Source: Ardenticatenia bacterium (GTDB taxonomy: Bacteria > Chloroflexota > Anaerolineae > 4572-78 > NAK82). Taken from it: a stretch of DNA of 35,667 nt. The notes beneath the pieces were generated by a model. It worked only from the letters and a program-made list of their open reading frames with translations. It ran no database searches and was not told the DNA's origin. Shown here piece after piece: positions 24,310 through 32,475 of the stretch (position 1 is its first letter; every line of letters starts with the position of its first letter). The stretch covers positions 78,799-114,465 of the forward strand of contig QEXY01000005.1 in assembly GCA_003130875.1 (NCBI GenBank). Reading direction: 5' to 3'. The position numbers were made by a program, and so were the translations under genes.

Positions 24310-25344
24310 ATGAAAGCCCTGGTCAAAGAGAAACCTGGTCCAGGCCTCTCACTCTTAGAAATCGAGAATCCTCGCATCGAGAATCCAGACGATGTCCTCT
24401 TTAAGGTCGAGTATTGCGCTATATGTGTCGGCGAGACCAAGGCATATGAATGGGATGAATGGGCTGCCAATGACAAGACATTTCGTTTGCCCACTGTGTT
24501 GGGACACGAGGCGTCGGGGATTGTGGTAGATGTGGGAAGCGCGGTGAAGCGCTTCAAACCCGGCGATCGCATTGTGAACGATCCGCTCATCTATTGCGGA
24601 TACTGCCGAACCTGCCGCAGCGGCTTCACCAATATGTGCGAAAACCGTGAGATCTATGGCAAGCGACGTGGCGCGTTCGCTGAATATGCCGTGTTGCCGG
24701 AGAGAGTCATTTGCCCTCTGCCGAGCAAGCTCAGCTTAGAGGAGGGCGCTGTGCTTGAGAATTTCGGCATCGCCGTGCACGCAGTGGAAGTGGAGCGACG
24801 CGACCCAGGTGACTGGGCCGTCATCATCGGTGCAGGTCCTATCGGTATTCTAGCTGCTCAGACCTTGGTAGCCTGGGGTGTCAATACGGTGATCACGGAG
24901 CTCGCGGAGCCACGCCTGGAGATGGCACGTCATTATGCTAACGGGGCCATCGTAGTGGACGCAAGTCGCGAGAACCCTGTAGAGGCAGTGTTGGAGCTGA
25001 CCCACGGCCACGGCGCCGATTTGGTGATCGAGATGGGAGCCACTCAGACGGCACTCGACCAGGCCTTTGACATGGTGCGGCTGTGCGGCACAGTGGTCAC
25101 CATCGGTACTTTTAGCCGGCCAGTAACTTTTAATCCGTTCTTCAAGATGACGCGGCGCGAGATCAAGTTGCTAAGTGTTATGGGGCGCACTTGGGAAACC
25201 TGGCGCAGGATGAATCAACTGATTGAGGCGGACAAAGTGCAGCTGAGACCGCTCATTTCACACATCCTTCCGCTGGAAGAGTATGAAAAAGGTTTCGATC
25301 TGGTGAAGAGCGCTGGTGTCATGAAGGTGTTGTTGAAACCTTAA
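24310..25344 (+). CDS. MDR-family zinc-dependent dehydrogenase, L-threonine 3-dehydrogenase-like
   Basis: 344 residues from ATG 24310, preceded by AAGGAGGTG (24299-24307); a nearer in-frame ATG at 24292 would put that ribosome site inside the gene. Seen: CAICVGETKAYEWDEWA, which resembles the Tdh segment ending Y-x-W-D-E-W-A; intact zinc-ligand motif GHE; structural zinc cysteines in CGYCRTCRSGFTNMC; cofactor motif IGAGPIGILAAQ. Unlike the first MDR gene, the catalytic GHE is intact, though Cys-Gly-x-x-Asp is Cys-Val-Gly-Glu. Family members oxidise threonine, sorbitol, galactitol phosphate or related polyols with NAD. Island context favours a polyol or sugar acid. It follows the GntR gene by 94 nt. 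Confidence 0.87.
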   Translation: MKALVKEKPGPGLSLLEIENPRIENPDDVLFKVEYCAICVGETKAYEWDEWAANDKTFRLPTVLGHEASGIVVDVGSAVKRFKPGDRIVNDPLIYCGYCRTCRSGFTNMCENREIYGKRRGAFAEYAVLPERVICPLPSKLSLEEGAVLENFGIAVHAVEVERRDPGDWAVIIGAGPIGILAAQTLVAWGVNTVITELAEPRLEMARHYANGAIVVDASRENPVEAVLELTHGHGADLVIEMGATQTALDQAFDMVRLCGTVVTIGTFSRPVTFNPFFKMTRREIKLLSVMGRTWETWRRMNQLIEADKVQLRPLISHILPLEEYEKGFDLVKSAGVMKVLLKP

Positions 25345-25395
25345 TGTACCACACGTCACAAGTCTTACGGCAGATCGGTTTTGAGGTAAAGCCAC

Positions 25396-25470
25396 ATGCC
25401 GGACGAAACCCCTGAGTTAATCATCGCCAGCACCAAGCGTGTCTGGAAGGAAACATGGTCACTTGTTTGA
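25396..25470 (+). CDS. Possible 24-codon small ORF upstream of the long transketolase
   Basis: MPDETPELIIASTKRVWKET plus four residues, with GAGG at 25383-25386, 9 nt before the ATG. It lies in the 152-nt gap between the second MDR and the transketolase. No family recognised. It might be a leader peptide, a remnant of a gene start or chance; TTGACA at 25467-25472 overlaps its end but lacks a matching -10 box. Confidence 0.2.
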   Translation: MPDETPELIIASTKRVWKETWSLV

Positions 25471-25496
25471 CATAACTTCTATTCAATCAAGGGGTG

Positions 25497-27863
25497 ATGC
25501 TCGTGGTAGCAGCCACTGAAGACCAGACAGTACAGCGTGCTCATGCGCTGTGGCAGCATTTTCAACATTGGGAAAAAGTGAAGGACCTGGTCGATAACTT
25601 GATCGATCTGATCCTTAATTATCGTCAAAGCGGCCATCCGGGCGGCTCACGCTCTAAGGTTTACATGCTGATCAGTTTGTTGCTGAGCGGAGCGATGCGA
25701 TGGGACATCCGCCATCCGGAAAAGCGCTTCGGCGACCGATTCATCTTGGGCGCCGGGCACACGGTACCGCTGGTCTATTGCACACTTGCGGTGCTGAACG
25801 AGGCGCTACGCGTGAAGTACAGGCAGACCAGTGACACCCGTTACGACCTATCCCATTTGGGCAAGCATGTGTTGTATTGGGAAGATCTGTTGAATTTCCG
25901 TCATCGCGGTGGACTCTCTGGTCACGCCGAGATGGAAGGCAAGACCCTGTTCCTCAAATTCAACACTGGCCCCTCAGGCCATGGAAGCCCGGCTTCAGCG
26001 GGGGAGGCACTGGCACTCAAGCGTGCCGGTGCTGAGGGTGTAAAGGTGTTTGTCATCGAGGGAGAGGGAGGTCTGACGCCCGGCGCGAATTACGAGACCA
26101 TGAACTCGGCCTGGGGATTAGCATTGGACAACCTGTACCATCTGATCGACTGGAATGACTTCGGCATTGACGACCATCCTATCAGCAGCGTCGTATATGG
26201 TGCGCCAGGCGATTGGTACGCAGCGCACGGTTGGCGCGTATTCGGCACTGAAAACGGCGAGGACTGGGGCGCGGTGACACACGCGATCCTCTCCATGGTG
26301 CTGACGGACAATCCGGAACGTAGGCCCACAATGGCCTGGTTCAAGACACGCAAGGGACGAGGCTATCTGAAATATGACAATGTGGTGCACGGTGTCCCAC
26401 ACAAGCTCAACTGTGAGCTGTTCTGGGAGACAAAGCGCCCATTTGCCGAGAAATACGGAGTGAAGTTCGTCAATTTCGGTGGATGCGCACCCGACGATCC
26501 CGTTGCGCTGCGCGCCGAATTCGAAGCCAATCTCCGCGCTGTTATCGATGTGTTGCACCGTGACCAGGCACTGATCGATTATCTGGCCGATCGTCTGGTA
26601 GAATTGGGCGATTCAGTCCCTCGTGAGATACCCTCTTTCTGCCTGGGAAAGAGAGGCAATCCCTTTCAGGATGAGCGATTGTATGACTACCGCAATTACC
26701 CGGCCGATCTGTACGTCAAGCCCGGTGCTGTAATCGCCAACCGAATGGCGCTGGCGAAGTGGGGAGCCTGGGCCAACGCGTTCGGAGCCCGGGAATACGG
26801 TCGGCCTCTGTTTATCGCCTGTTCTGCTGATCTGGCCGGCTCGACCAACATTATCGGTTTTGCTCAGTCCTATGGCGACTTTCCAGGCTATGGGTGGTAT
26901 GAGCGCTACGGGTCGCCCGAAGGTGTGTTGTTGCCTCAAGAGATCACCGAGTTCGCCAACGCAGGCATCTTGGTCGGCATGGCAACAGTGAACTTCGCCC
27001 TCAATCCGGAAGAGGAATTTGACGGGTTCTGGGGTGCTTGCTCCACATATGGATCCTTCTCCTATCTGAAGTATGGGATGTTTCGCCTGTTCAGCCAGCT
27101 GGCGCAAGATTGCCAATGGAAAGTGGGCAAGGTATTGTGGGTTGCCGGCCACTCCGGACCTGAAACGGCAGAGGACAGCCGCACGCATTTCGGCATCTTC
27201 GCACCTGGGGTGACCCAGCTGTTCCCAGAAGGTTCTGTCATTAACCTTCATCCATGGGAATACAATGAAGTACCGGTGTTGCTAGGTGCAGCGCTCAAAC
27301 AATCAGTACCTATCGTAGCGCTGCACCTGACTCGTCCCCCAATTGAGGTGCCGGATCGTGAAAAGTTGGGCATCCCGTCGCATTTTGAGGCTGCACGCGG
27401 TGCCTATGTGATCCGCGATTATCGCGCCGATCAGCCGCGTGGCGGTGCATTGATTGTGCAGGGCACTAGCGCAGTGGGCAACATGCTCCAGCTGTTGCCG
27501 GAGCTGGACCGGAGAGAACTGAACGTGAAAATTGTGTGTGCCACCAGCCCGGAGCTGTTCGCACTCCAACCGGAAGAGTATCGCCTGCGTGTGTTGTCTC
27601 CCGCGGACCGCCTTGATTCCACCGTTATCACAACACAAGCGCGCCGCTTGATGAGCGATTGGCTGTTCAATGAACTGGCCAGGGAATATGCTCTGTCCAG
27701 TGATTGGGACAATCGCTGGCGTACAGGCGGGAGTGTATCGGAAGTTTTGGACGAGGCACATCTGACACCTGAATGGATTTTGAAAGGCATTGAGCGCTTT
27801 GTGGGCGAGCGTGCGTCGCGTTTGGAACGTTTGCGCACCTGGCTGGACGAGGCTTCTCGCTAA
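25497..27863 (+). CDS. Atypical full-length transketolase-family TPP enzyme
   Basis: 788 residues (transketolases are about 620-670). Possible starts: GTG 25494, ATG 25497, GTG 25503; AGGGG at 25490-25494 fits the last one best by spacing. N-half: SGHPGGSRS, GAGHTVPLVY and GPSGHGSPASAGEA match the three conserved transketolase His/Gly segments; the TPP motif reads GEG (189-191) in place of GDG, then ALDNLYHLIDWND. Middle domain: CSADLAGSTN; TEFANAG in the position of the catalytic R-E-H motif, so the Glu is kept; AGHSGPETAEDSRTHFGI equivalent to the THDS...GEDGPTHQP loop; LHPWEYNE. A C-terminal transketolase-like domain follows. The altered active-site segments suggest a different donor or acceptor, possibly unphosphorylated. 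Followed 21 nt later by a split transketolase. Confidence 0.85.
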   Translation: MLVVAATEDQTVQRAHALWQHFQHWEKVKDLVDNLIDLILNYRQSGHPGGSRSKVYMLISLLLSGAMRWDIRHPEKRFGDRFILGAGHTVPLVYCTLAVLNEALRVKYRQTSDTRYDLSHLGKHVLYWEDLLNFRHRGGLSGHAEMEGKTLFLKFNTGPSGHGSPASAGEALALKRAGAEGVKVFVIEGEGGLTPGANYETMNSAWGLALDNLYHLIDWNDFGIDDHPISSVVYGAPGDWYAAHGWRVFGTENGEDWGAVTHAILSMVLTDNPERRPTMAWFKTRKGRGYLKYDNVVHGVPHKLNCELFWETKRPFAEKYGVKFVNFGGCAPDDPVALRAEFEANLRAVIDVLHRDQALIDYLADRLVELGDSVPREIPSFCLGKRGNPFQDERLYDYRNYPADLYVKPGAVIANRMALAKWGAWANAFGAREYGRPLFIACSADLAGSTNIIGFAQSYGDFPGYGWYERYGSPEGVLLPQEITEFANAGILVGMATVNFALNPEEEFDGFWGACSTYGSFSYLKYGMFRLFSQLAQDCQWKVGKVLWVAGHSGPETAEDSRTHFGIFAPGVTQLFPEGSVINLHPWEYNEVPVLLGAALKQSVPIVALHLTRPPIEVPDREKLGIPSHFEAARGAYVIRDYRADQPRGGALIVQGTSAVGNMLQLLPELDRRELNVKIVCATSPELFALQPEEYRLRVLSPADRLDSTVITTQARRLMSDWLFNELAREYALSSDWDNRWRTGGSVSEVLDEAHLTPEWILKGIERFVGERASRLERLRTWLDEASR

Positions 27864-27884
27864 AGGATAAAGGAGGTGGTGGGT

Positions 27885-28775
27885 ATGCACTATCATTCTG
27901 AATCGCTCATCCGTGACCTTTCTGCGAAGGCACAGTCTTTTCGCATCCAAGCACTCAAGATGGTCTATAACGCCCAATCCGGGCATTTGGGTGGTGCCTT
28001 TTCGGTGGCCGAGATTTTGACTGCGTTGTTCTTTCACCACCTGCGATTGGATCCTGCACGTCCTGATTGGCCGGAGCGTGATCGCCTCCTGTTCTCTAAG
28101 GGGCATGCATGCGCCATGCTTTACACAGCAATGGCCTATCGCGGTTTCTTCCCAGTCGAAGAACTGATGACCTTCCGCCAGCTGGACAGCCGACTGCAAG
28201 GCCATCCTGACCGCGTCAAACTTCCCGGTGTGGAGATGTGTGCTGGGCCGTTGGGCCAAGGTGTTGCCATCGGCGTCGGAATGGCACTGGCCCTGAGGAT
28301 GGACCAGCCGAAGCCCTCCGCCGTGACGGCACCTTCCGCACGCGCTTCGCGCGCCCGCGTCTATGTGGTGCTAGGGGATGGTGAGATCAATGCTGGTGTC
28401 GTGTGGGAAGGTGCTATGGCAGCTGCCAAGTACCGTCTGGGCAATCTGACTGCCATCTTAGACTATAATGGCGTCCAACAAACTGGCGCTGTCGCCGATG
28501 TCATGCCAATGGAACCGGTCGTTGCCAAGTGGGAAGCATTCGGCTGGCACGTCCAGGAAATAGATGGCCACAATATGGGCGAGATCCTCAACGCGCTCGA
28601 CCGCGCCGACGAGGTGCACGCGCGTCCCAGCATTATCATCGCTCATACCACGAAGGGCAAGGGGGTTAGTTTTATGGAATATGACAACCGTTGGCACGGC
28701 ATGCCGCCTAATCAGGAGCAATATGAACGAGCATTGGCTGAGCTGGAGGAGGGATTGAAGGCATGGCAGAACTGA
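27885..28775 (+). CDS. Transketolase N-terminal subunit (split transketolase)
   Basis: 296 residues from ATG 27885 (AAGGAGG at 27870-27876). Carries the TPP pyrophosphate domain: SGHLGGAFSVAEI, FSKGHACAMLY, CAGPLGQGVAIGVGMAL, then GDGEINAGVVWE ending in LDYNGVQQ. Intact GDG, unlike the long transketolase upstream. A short Ala/Ser-rich insertion (QPKPSAVTAPSARASRA) precedes the TPP motif. Its 3' end overlaps the C-terminal subunit gene by 13 nt, so equimolar synthesis is expected and the two form one enzyme moving two-carbon units between ketose and aldose. Split transketolases are common in archaea and in dedicated catabolic operons such as the apiose (AptAB) and sulfoquinovose (SqwGH) types. 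Confidence 0.93.
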   Translation: MHYHSESLIRDLSAKAQSFRIQALKMVYNAQSGHLGGAFSVAEILTALFFHHLRLDPARPDWPERDRLLFSKGHACAMLYTAMAYRGFFPVEELMTFRQLDSRLQGHPDRVKLPGVEMCAGPLGQGVAIGVGMALALRMDQPKPSAVTAPSARASRARVYVVLGDGEINAGVVWEGAMAAAKYRLGNLTAILDYNGVQQTGAVADVMPMEPVVAKWEAFGWHVQEIDGHNMGEILNALDRADEVHARPSIIIAHTTKGKGVSFMEYDNRWHGMPPNQEQYERALAELEEGLKAWQN

Positions 28776-29704
28776 TCCTGATGCGCAAGGCCTACGGTGA
28801 GGCGTTGGTGCAGCTGGGACGCGACAACCCAGATGTGGTGGTGCTCAGCGCGGATGTTTCCAACTCCGACTTCAGCTATATGTTTCAGGAAGCCTTCCCA
28901 GATCGCTTTTTCAACGTGGGCATCGCCGAACAGTGTCTGATAGATGTTGCTGTCGGTCTCGCTTATTGCGGCAAAATCCCCTTTGCAAATTCCTTCGCTT
29001 TTCTGCTGGCAACACGTGCGTTGGAGATGGTACGCACACACTGCTGCTATGGTGAAGCAAATGTCAAGCTGATGGCAGCCTATGGGGGTATCTCCGACTC
29101 GTTCGACGGACCGACGCATCATGCCATCACCGACATCGCCATCATGCGCAGCTTGCCCAATATGACCGTGGTGGTGCCGAGCGACACAGTAGCGGTCGTC
29201 AGGCTATTGCCCCAAGTGGCTGCATGGCGGGGGGCGGTGTACTTCCGCATGAATCGCAATGAGGTGCCCGTGTTATTCGATCACACCTACGAACCCCAAA
29301 TTGGCAAGGCAGTGGACGTAAGACCTGGTAAGGATGTTACGCTAATCGCAACAGGATTAATGCTCAGCCGATGCCTGGAAGCAGCTAATGTGTTGGTCAG
29401 CGAGGGAATTGATGCCCGGGTTGTGGAAATACACACGATTAAGCCTCTGGACGCCGACGCAGTGGTGCGGGCAGCACGTGAAACAGGGGCTCTAGTCACT
29501 GCGGAGGAGCACAACATCATAGGCGGGCTGGGCGCTGCGGTGACCGAGGTCGTAAGCGATGCTTACCCGGTTCCGGTAAAGCGAGTGGGCATTCCGGACC
29601 GTTTCGCGGAGACAGGACCCTATGCTGCCTTATTGGACCGCTACGGCATGGCAGTGACGGATGTGGTGAGAGCAGCACGCGCTGCGATCGCTGCAAAGAG
29701 GTGA
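28763..29704 (+). CDS. Transketolase C-terminal subunit (split transketolase)
   Basis: 313 residues; ATG 28763 lies inside the end of the N-terminal subunit gene. Pyrimidine-binding domain: VLSADVSNSDFSYMFQEAFP, then FNVGIAEQ in which the Glu is the catalytic residue that protonates TPP, ANSFAFLLATRALEMVR, GPTHHAITDIAIMRSLPNM and VVPSDT. The C-terminal domain has VEIHTIKPLDADAV, TAEEHNIIGGLG and a final variable segment. Length and order match TktB-type split subunits. It also resembles the matching halves of DXS and E1 beta, but pairing with the N-subunit settles the assignment. Followed by a 121-nt gap that holds a strong promoter, so transcription of the downstream transporter genes can be independent. 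Confidence 0.93.
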   Translation: MAELILMRKAYGEALVQLGRDNPDVVVLSADVSNSDFSYMFQEAFPDRFFNVGIAEQCLIDVAVGLAYCGKIPFANSFAFLLATRALEMVRTHCCYGEANVKLMAAYGGISDSFDGPTHHAITDIAIMRSLPNMTVVVPSDTVAVVRLLPQVAAWRGAVYFRMNRNEVPVLFDHTYEPQIGKAVDVRPGKDVTLIATGLMLSRCLEAANVLVSEGIDARVVEIHTIKPLDADAVVRAARETGALVTAEEHNIIGGLGAAVTEVVSDAYPVPVKRVGIPDRFAETGPYAALLDRYGMAVTDVVRAARAAIAAKR

Positions 29705-29737
29705 ACAAAAAATTTCTTGAAAACAGGCTTTTGGGGA

Positions 29738-29766
29738 TTGACATGAACACGAAGATGAGGTATAGT
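29738..29766 (+). promoter_or_regulatory. Strong sigma70-like promoter before the second IolO-like gene and transporter
   Basis: TTGACA (29738-29743), 17-nt spacer, TATAGT (29761-29766): 6/6 and 5/6 consensus matches. The predicted start is near 29773, directly at the edge of the operator-like palindrome. It splits the island into two transcription units. Confidence 0.82.
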
Positions 29767-29772
29767 GCAATT

Positions 29773-29796
29773 GGTCATATGGTATACCAGCATACC
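29773..29796. promoter_or_regulatory. UxuR/ExuR-like operator palindrome
   Basis: Perfect 10-bp palindrome TGGTATACCA (29780-29789), extended symmetrically by GGT (29773-29775) and ACC (29794-29796). It starts at the predicted transcription start, where a bound repressor would block initiation. The core matches the known E. coli UxuR/ExuR consensus (FCD-type GntR regulators of hexuronate catabolism). The island's own GntR/FCD regulator at 23475-24215 is the natural candidate binder; this link is inferred. Confidence 0.65.
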
Positions 29797-29825
29797 TTGA
29801 TCTTTGGCGCACGAGAGATTCGACA

Positions 29826-30641
29826 ATGAAGCCGGGGGTAGTCGTGAACGGACCTGACGTGATTTATGGTCCACTGGCCCTACTCAGTGGTACGTTCGAG
29901 GAGAAAGTGGCCAAAGCCGCTCGCATGGGCTACCGCGGCATCGAGTTCATGGTGCGGGATCCATCCGGGTTAGATTGGGCGTGGGTGAAAGCCACCGTTC
30001 AGGACGCCGGTCTTGAGGTTCCTCAAGTCGTCACAGGCGAGCTCTTCGGCGCAGATGGTCTGTGCCTGGTGACCGCAGACGACGCGCTATATCGTAAGGC
30101 AGAGGAGCGCACGCGTTCGGTGATCGATCTGGCTGCCTATCTGGGTGCTATGGTTAACATTGGGCGGCTACGTGGTCAGCTCAAATTGCTAGGTGAGGTA
30201 GCAGATCCTTATCATATCGCAGTGGAACGTCTGCGTAAGGTGGCGCTCTATGCCGCAGAGCGTGGCGTTAAGATCACTTTAGAGCCACTCAATCGTTATG
30301 AGAGCGACTTTATCCCCAATGCACTCGAAGGCCGCCGATTTATTGAAGCAATGGGCTGTGACAATGTCGGCCTGATGCTTGATCTGTTCCACATGAACAT
30401 CGAAGATGCCTCGATCGAGGAAGGGCTACGTCAGGCGGGAGAGCTCTTGTGGCATCTTCATATTGCCGACACAAACCGACGCTATCCAGGTAGTGGACAC
30501 ATGAACTACGACAGCATCTTCGCCACCTTGCGAGAGATGGATTACCAAGGGTATGTCTCAGCTGAAATGCTACCGCTGCCAGATCCGGATACGGCTGCAC
30601 AAAAGACGATAGAGTTTTTGCGCCGTTACATCTCGATGTGA
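29826..30641 (+). CDS. Sugar phosphate isomerase/epimerase family TIM barrel, IolO-like (copy 2)
   Basis: 271 residues, ATG 29826, weak GAGAG upstream. Same family as the gene at 20261. Predicted metal ligands: E153 (LEPLNRYESDF), D186 (LMLDLFHMNIED), H212 (LHIADTN), E247 (SAEMLPLP). FMVRDPSGLDWAWVK, TGELFGADGL, GRLRG and LEPLNRYESDFI follow Thermotoga IolO (5-keto-L-gluconate epimerase producing D-tagaturonate) even more closely than copy 1, by recall of the family. First gene after the second promoter and followed by the ABC transporter, so its expression is linked to uptake. Role inferred: epimerisation of a keto-aldonate or keto-uronate. Confidence 0.87.
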   Translation: MKPGVVVNGPDVIYGPLALLSGTFEEKVAKAARMGYRGIEFMVRDPSGLDWAWVKATVQDAGLEVPQVVTGELFGADGLCLVTADDALYRKAEERTRSVIDLAAYLGAMVNIGRLRGQLKLLGEVADPYHIAVERLRKVALYAAERGVKITLEPLNRYESDFIPNALEGRRFIEAMGCDNVGLMLDLFHMNIEDASIEEGLRQAGELLWHLHIADTNRRYPGSGHMNYDSIFATLREMDYQGYVSAEMLPLPDPDTAAQKTIEFLRRYISM

Positions 30642-30898
30642 AAGGGGGTGAGGCGACCGGCATCACGGTCTACTTTTGAGCAGGCATGCGGGACAACGAA
30701 CACCCAGACCAGTGACGGAACGATCAGCAAGGTCTCTGAGTTTGGCCAACTCGGGGCCGCGGATTGCTCAGAAGTTGGGTTGAAATCGCTCAAAGGTGAT
30801 CTTTCAGGAGGTAAGACTGGCCGAACCGAGAAGTTGAACAATTGGTAAACAGTGCAGTTGCTCAACCTTTAGATACTCAATGATGGAGGAAGATCCCA
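30642..30898 (+). other. 257-nt spacer before the binding-protein gene
   Basis: The gap between the second IolO-like gene and the binding protein is unusually long for this operon. An open frame across it (30648-30848) has no family match and an atypical composition. A small hairpin, GAGTT/AACTC, lies around 30738-30752. No riboswitch consensus (T-box, SAM, TPP or glycine) was recognised. Confidence 0.4.
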
Positions 30899-32383
30899 AT
30901 GAGTACCAGGATGTTCAGGATTTTCAGCGCCTTATTAGCAGTTGCCATGCTGCTTGGTCTGGTGGTTCCGGTTGCACATGCGCAAGGGCCTTGCCAGGGG
31001 AGCTCGTCCCAATGTGCTGTAGAAGCGGCTAAGCAGTTTGCCGGAACTACCATCAATTACGTGCGTGAGGCCGGCTTGCAGGCACAGGATCCACTGACAA
31101 TGGCCCCAATCTGGGAAGAGCTGACCGGCATCAAGGTTAACGTGATCGAGCTCGCCTACTTGGACATGTACACCAAGCCTCTGCAGGATCACCTGACCGG
31201 TGGTGGCGCTTATGATGCGATTGACCTGTCCCCAATGTGGATGCAAGATTACGTTAACGCGGGTGCTTTGGAGCCGTTGGATCCCTACATCGAGAAGTAT
31301 ATGAACCCGGCCGATATGGAAGACTTCTTGCCGGTTTACCGCTCTGAAGGGGTCATGAAGATCAACGGCGTCACCTACGGTCTTTACGATGACGGCGATG
31401 TGTTCATCCTCTACTATCGCAAGGATTTGTTTGAGGATGAGACCAACAAGGCCGAGTTTAAGGCGAAGTACGGTTATGAGCTGACGCCGCCTGAGACGGA
31501 GCAGCAGATGTACGACGCAGCTGAGTTTTTCACCAACAAGTATGCTCCTGAGCTGTACGGGCTGGCAATGCAGCGGATGGAGGGCCAGGCCTACTCCTGG
31601 TTTGTCGGCCCCTTTAGCGGTCGTGGTGGCCAGTTCTTCGATGAGAATATGAAGGCAACCATCAACAGTGAGATCGGCGTCCAACTGCTTACCGATATGG
31701 TGAAACAGAATAAGGTAATGCCGCCTGGCGTCGAGAAGTGGGGCTTTATGGAAGTCCTGAGCGCCTGGATGGATGGCAAAGTGGCCATGATTGTCACTTG
31801 GCCGCCGATCGGTCGCTGGTCCGCCGGCTACGGCGATACGGCCAAGCAGCTGGCCTGGGTGCCGGCCAGTAAAGTGGTCGGCAAGGTGGGCTACATGCCG
31901 CAGCCGGGTGGCCGTCCCACACTGGCCGGTGGTTTCAATATGTGCATTTCCGCGAGCAGCAACAATAAAGAGGCCGCTTACCTGTTCATCCAGTGGATGA
32001 CCAGCCCGGATATCAGCTTGCAGCGCGTGATGCTGCCCTTTGCTCTGCGCGACCCCTATCGCCTGTCTCACTTCAACTCGCCGTTGTATCGTTCCGCCTG
32101 GCCTGAGGCAGGCGAATATCTGGACACACTCAAGAAGGCTGCTATGGCCGGGCAGTATGAGCTGGGTATTCCAGGTGCGCGCGAGTATATGGAAGCCATC
32201 GATAACGCGCTCACAGCTGCCTATGCAGGCAAGGATCCGAAGGAAGCCTTGGACGAGGCGGCAGCGAAATGGGACGCCATCACCGAGCGGTTGGGTGTCG
32301 AGAATCAGAAGAAGGCCTACGAACAATGGCTGAAGAACCCCTGGAACCGGCTCGGGCCCAAAGTGGAAGTCCCTGCTGAATAA
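30899..32383 (+). CDS. ABC transporter extracellular sugar-binding protein (family 1)
   Basis: 494 residues from ATG 30899 (GGAGGA shortly upstream). Residues 1-28 form a secretion signal: basic start, hydrophobic core, cleavage AHA before Gln29. There is no lipobox, so it is either free in the cell-wall space or held otherwise, unusual for a monoderm where such proteins are mostly lipoproteins. The mature part shows the family-1 pattern: IWEELTGIKVNV, YDAIDLSPMWMQDYVNAGALEPLD, VTYGLYDDGDVFILYYRKDLF, GGFNMCISASSNNKEAAYLFIQWMTSP. Trp- and Tyr-rich stretches (WFVGPFSG, WPPIGRWSAGYG) are typical of carbohydrate contacts. Two MalF/MalG-type permeases follow. Substrate inferred from context: sugar, uronate, cyclitol or polyol. 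Confidence 0.92.
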   Translation: MSTRMFRIFSALLAVAMLLGLVVPVAHAQGPCQGSSSQCAVEAAKQFAGTTINYVREAGLQAQDPLTMAPIWEELTGIKVNVIELAYLDMYTKPLQDHLTGGGAYDAIDLSPMWMQDYVNAGALEPLDPYIEKYMNPADMEDFLPVYRSEGVMKINGVTYGLYDDGDVFILYYRKDLFEDETNKAEFKAKYGYELTPPETEQQMYDAAEFFTNKYAPELYGLAMQRMEGQAYSWFVGPFSGRGGQFFDENMKATINSEIGVQLLTDMVKQNKVMPPGVEKWGFMEVLSAWMDGKVAMIVTWPPIGRWSAGYGDTAKQLAWVPASKVVGKVGYMPQPGGRPTLAGGFNMCISASSNNKEAAYLFIQWMTSPDISLQRVMLPFALRDPYRLSHFNSPLYRSAWPEAGEYLDTLKKAAMAGQYELGIPGAREYMEAIDNALTAAYAGKDPKEALDEAAAKWDAITERLGVENQKKAYEQWLKNPWNRLGPKVEVPAE

Positions 32384-32397
32384 GATATGACCGCGTC

Positions 32398-32436
32398 GGG
32401 GCGCCCCTGGCCCGCATTCTGCCTTTGGGGCGCCCC
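32398..32436 (+). terminator. Hairpin between binding protein and permease genes
   Basis: Two copies of the self-complementary GGGGCGCCCC (32398-32407 and 32427-32436) can pair as a 10-bp GC stem with a 19-nt loop, 15 nt after the binding-protein stop. No U-run follows. Such hairpins commonly stabilise the upstream mRNA or attenuate transcription so the binding protein is made in excess over the permeases. Confidence 0.6.
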
Positions 32437-32475
32437 ATTCCATTGGTGGGATTGTTCAAAGGAGATTGGGAGACT

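Noticed and set aside
25467-25472. Exact TTGACA before the long transketolase
   Set aside because: No acceptable -10 hexamer lies 16-18 nt downstream, where the sequence is AAGGGG-like ribosome-site DNA.
27303-28259. Antisense frame over the transketolase genes
   Set aside because: It spans the junction of two well-supported transketolase genes and shows no domain.
29705-29737. AAAA/TTTT-rich stretch after the split transketolase as a terminator
   Set aside because: Only a 4-bp A/T stem with a short loop; too weak for an intrinsic terminator.
30648-30848. 66-codon plus-strand frame in the spacer before the binding protein
   Set aside because: Ser/Gly/Thr-rich, no family, and continues into the ribosome-site region; kept only as part of the spacer description.
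30642-30898. Possible riboswitch in the long spacer before the binding protein
   Set aside because: None of the conserved cores of common riboswitches or T-box leaders could be found.
30935-32443. Long antisense frame of about 500 codons over the binding-protein gene
   Set aside because: The plus-strand frame has a signal peptide and clear family motifs; the antisense product is His/Gln/Arg-rich, low in domain-like pattern, and has no ribosome site.
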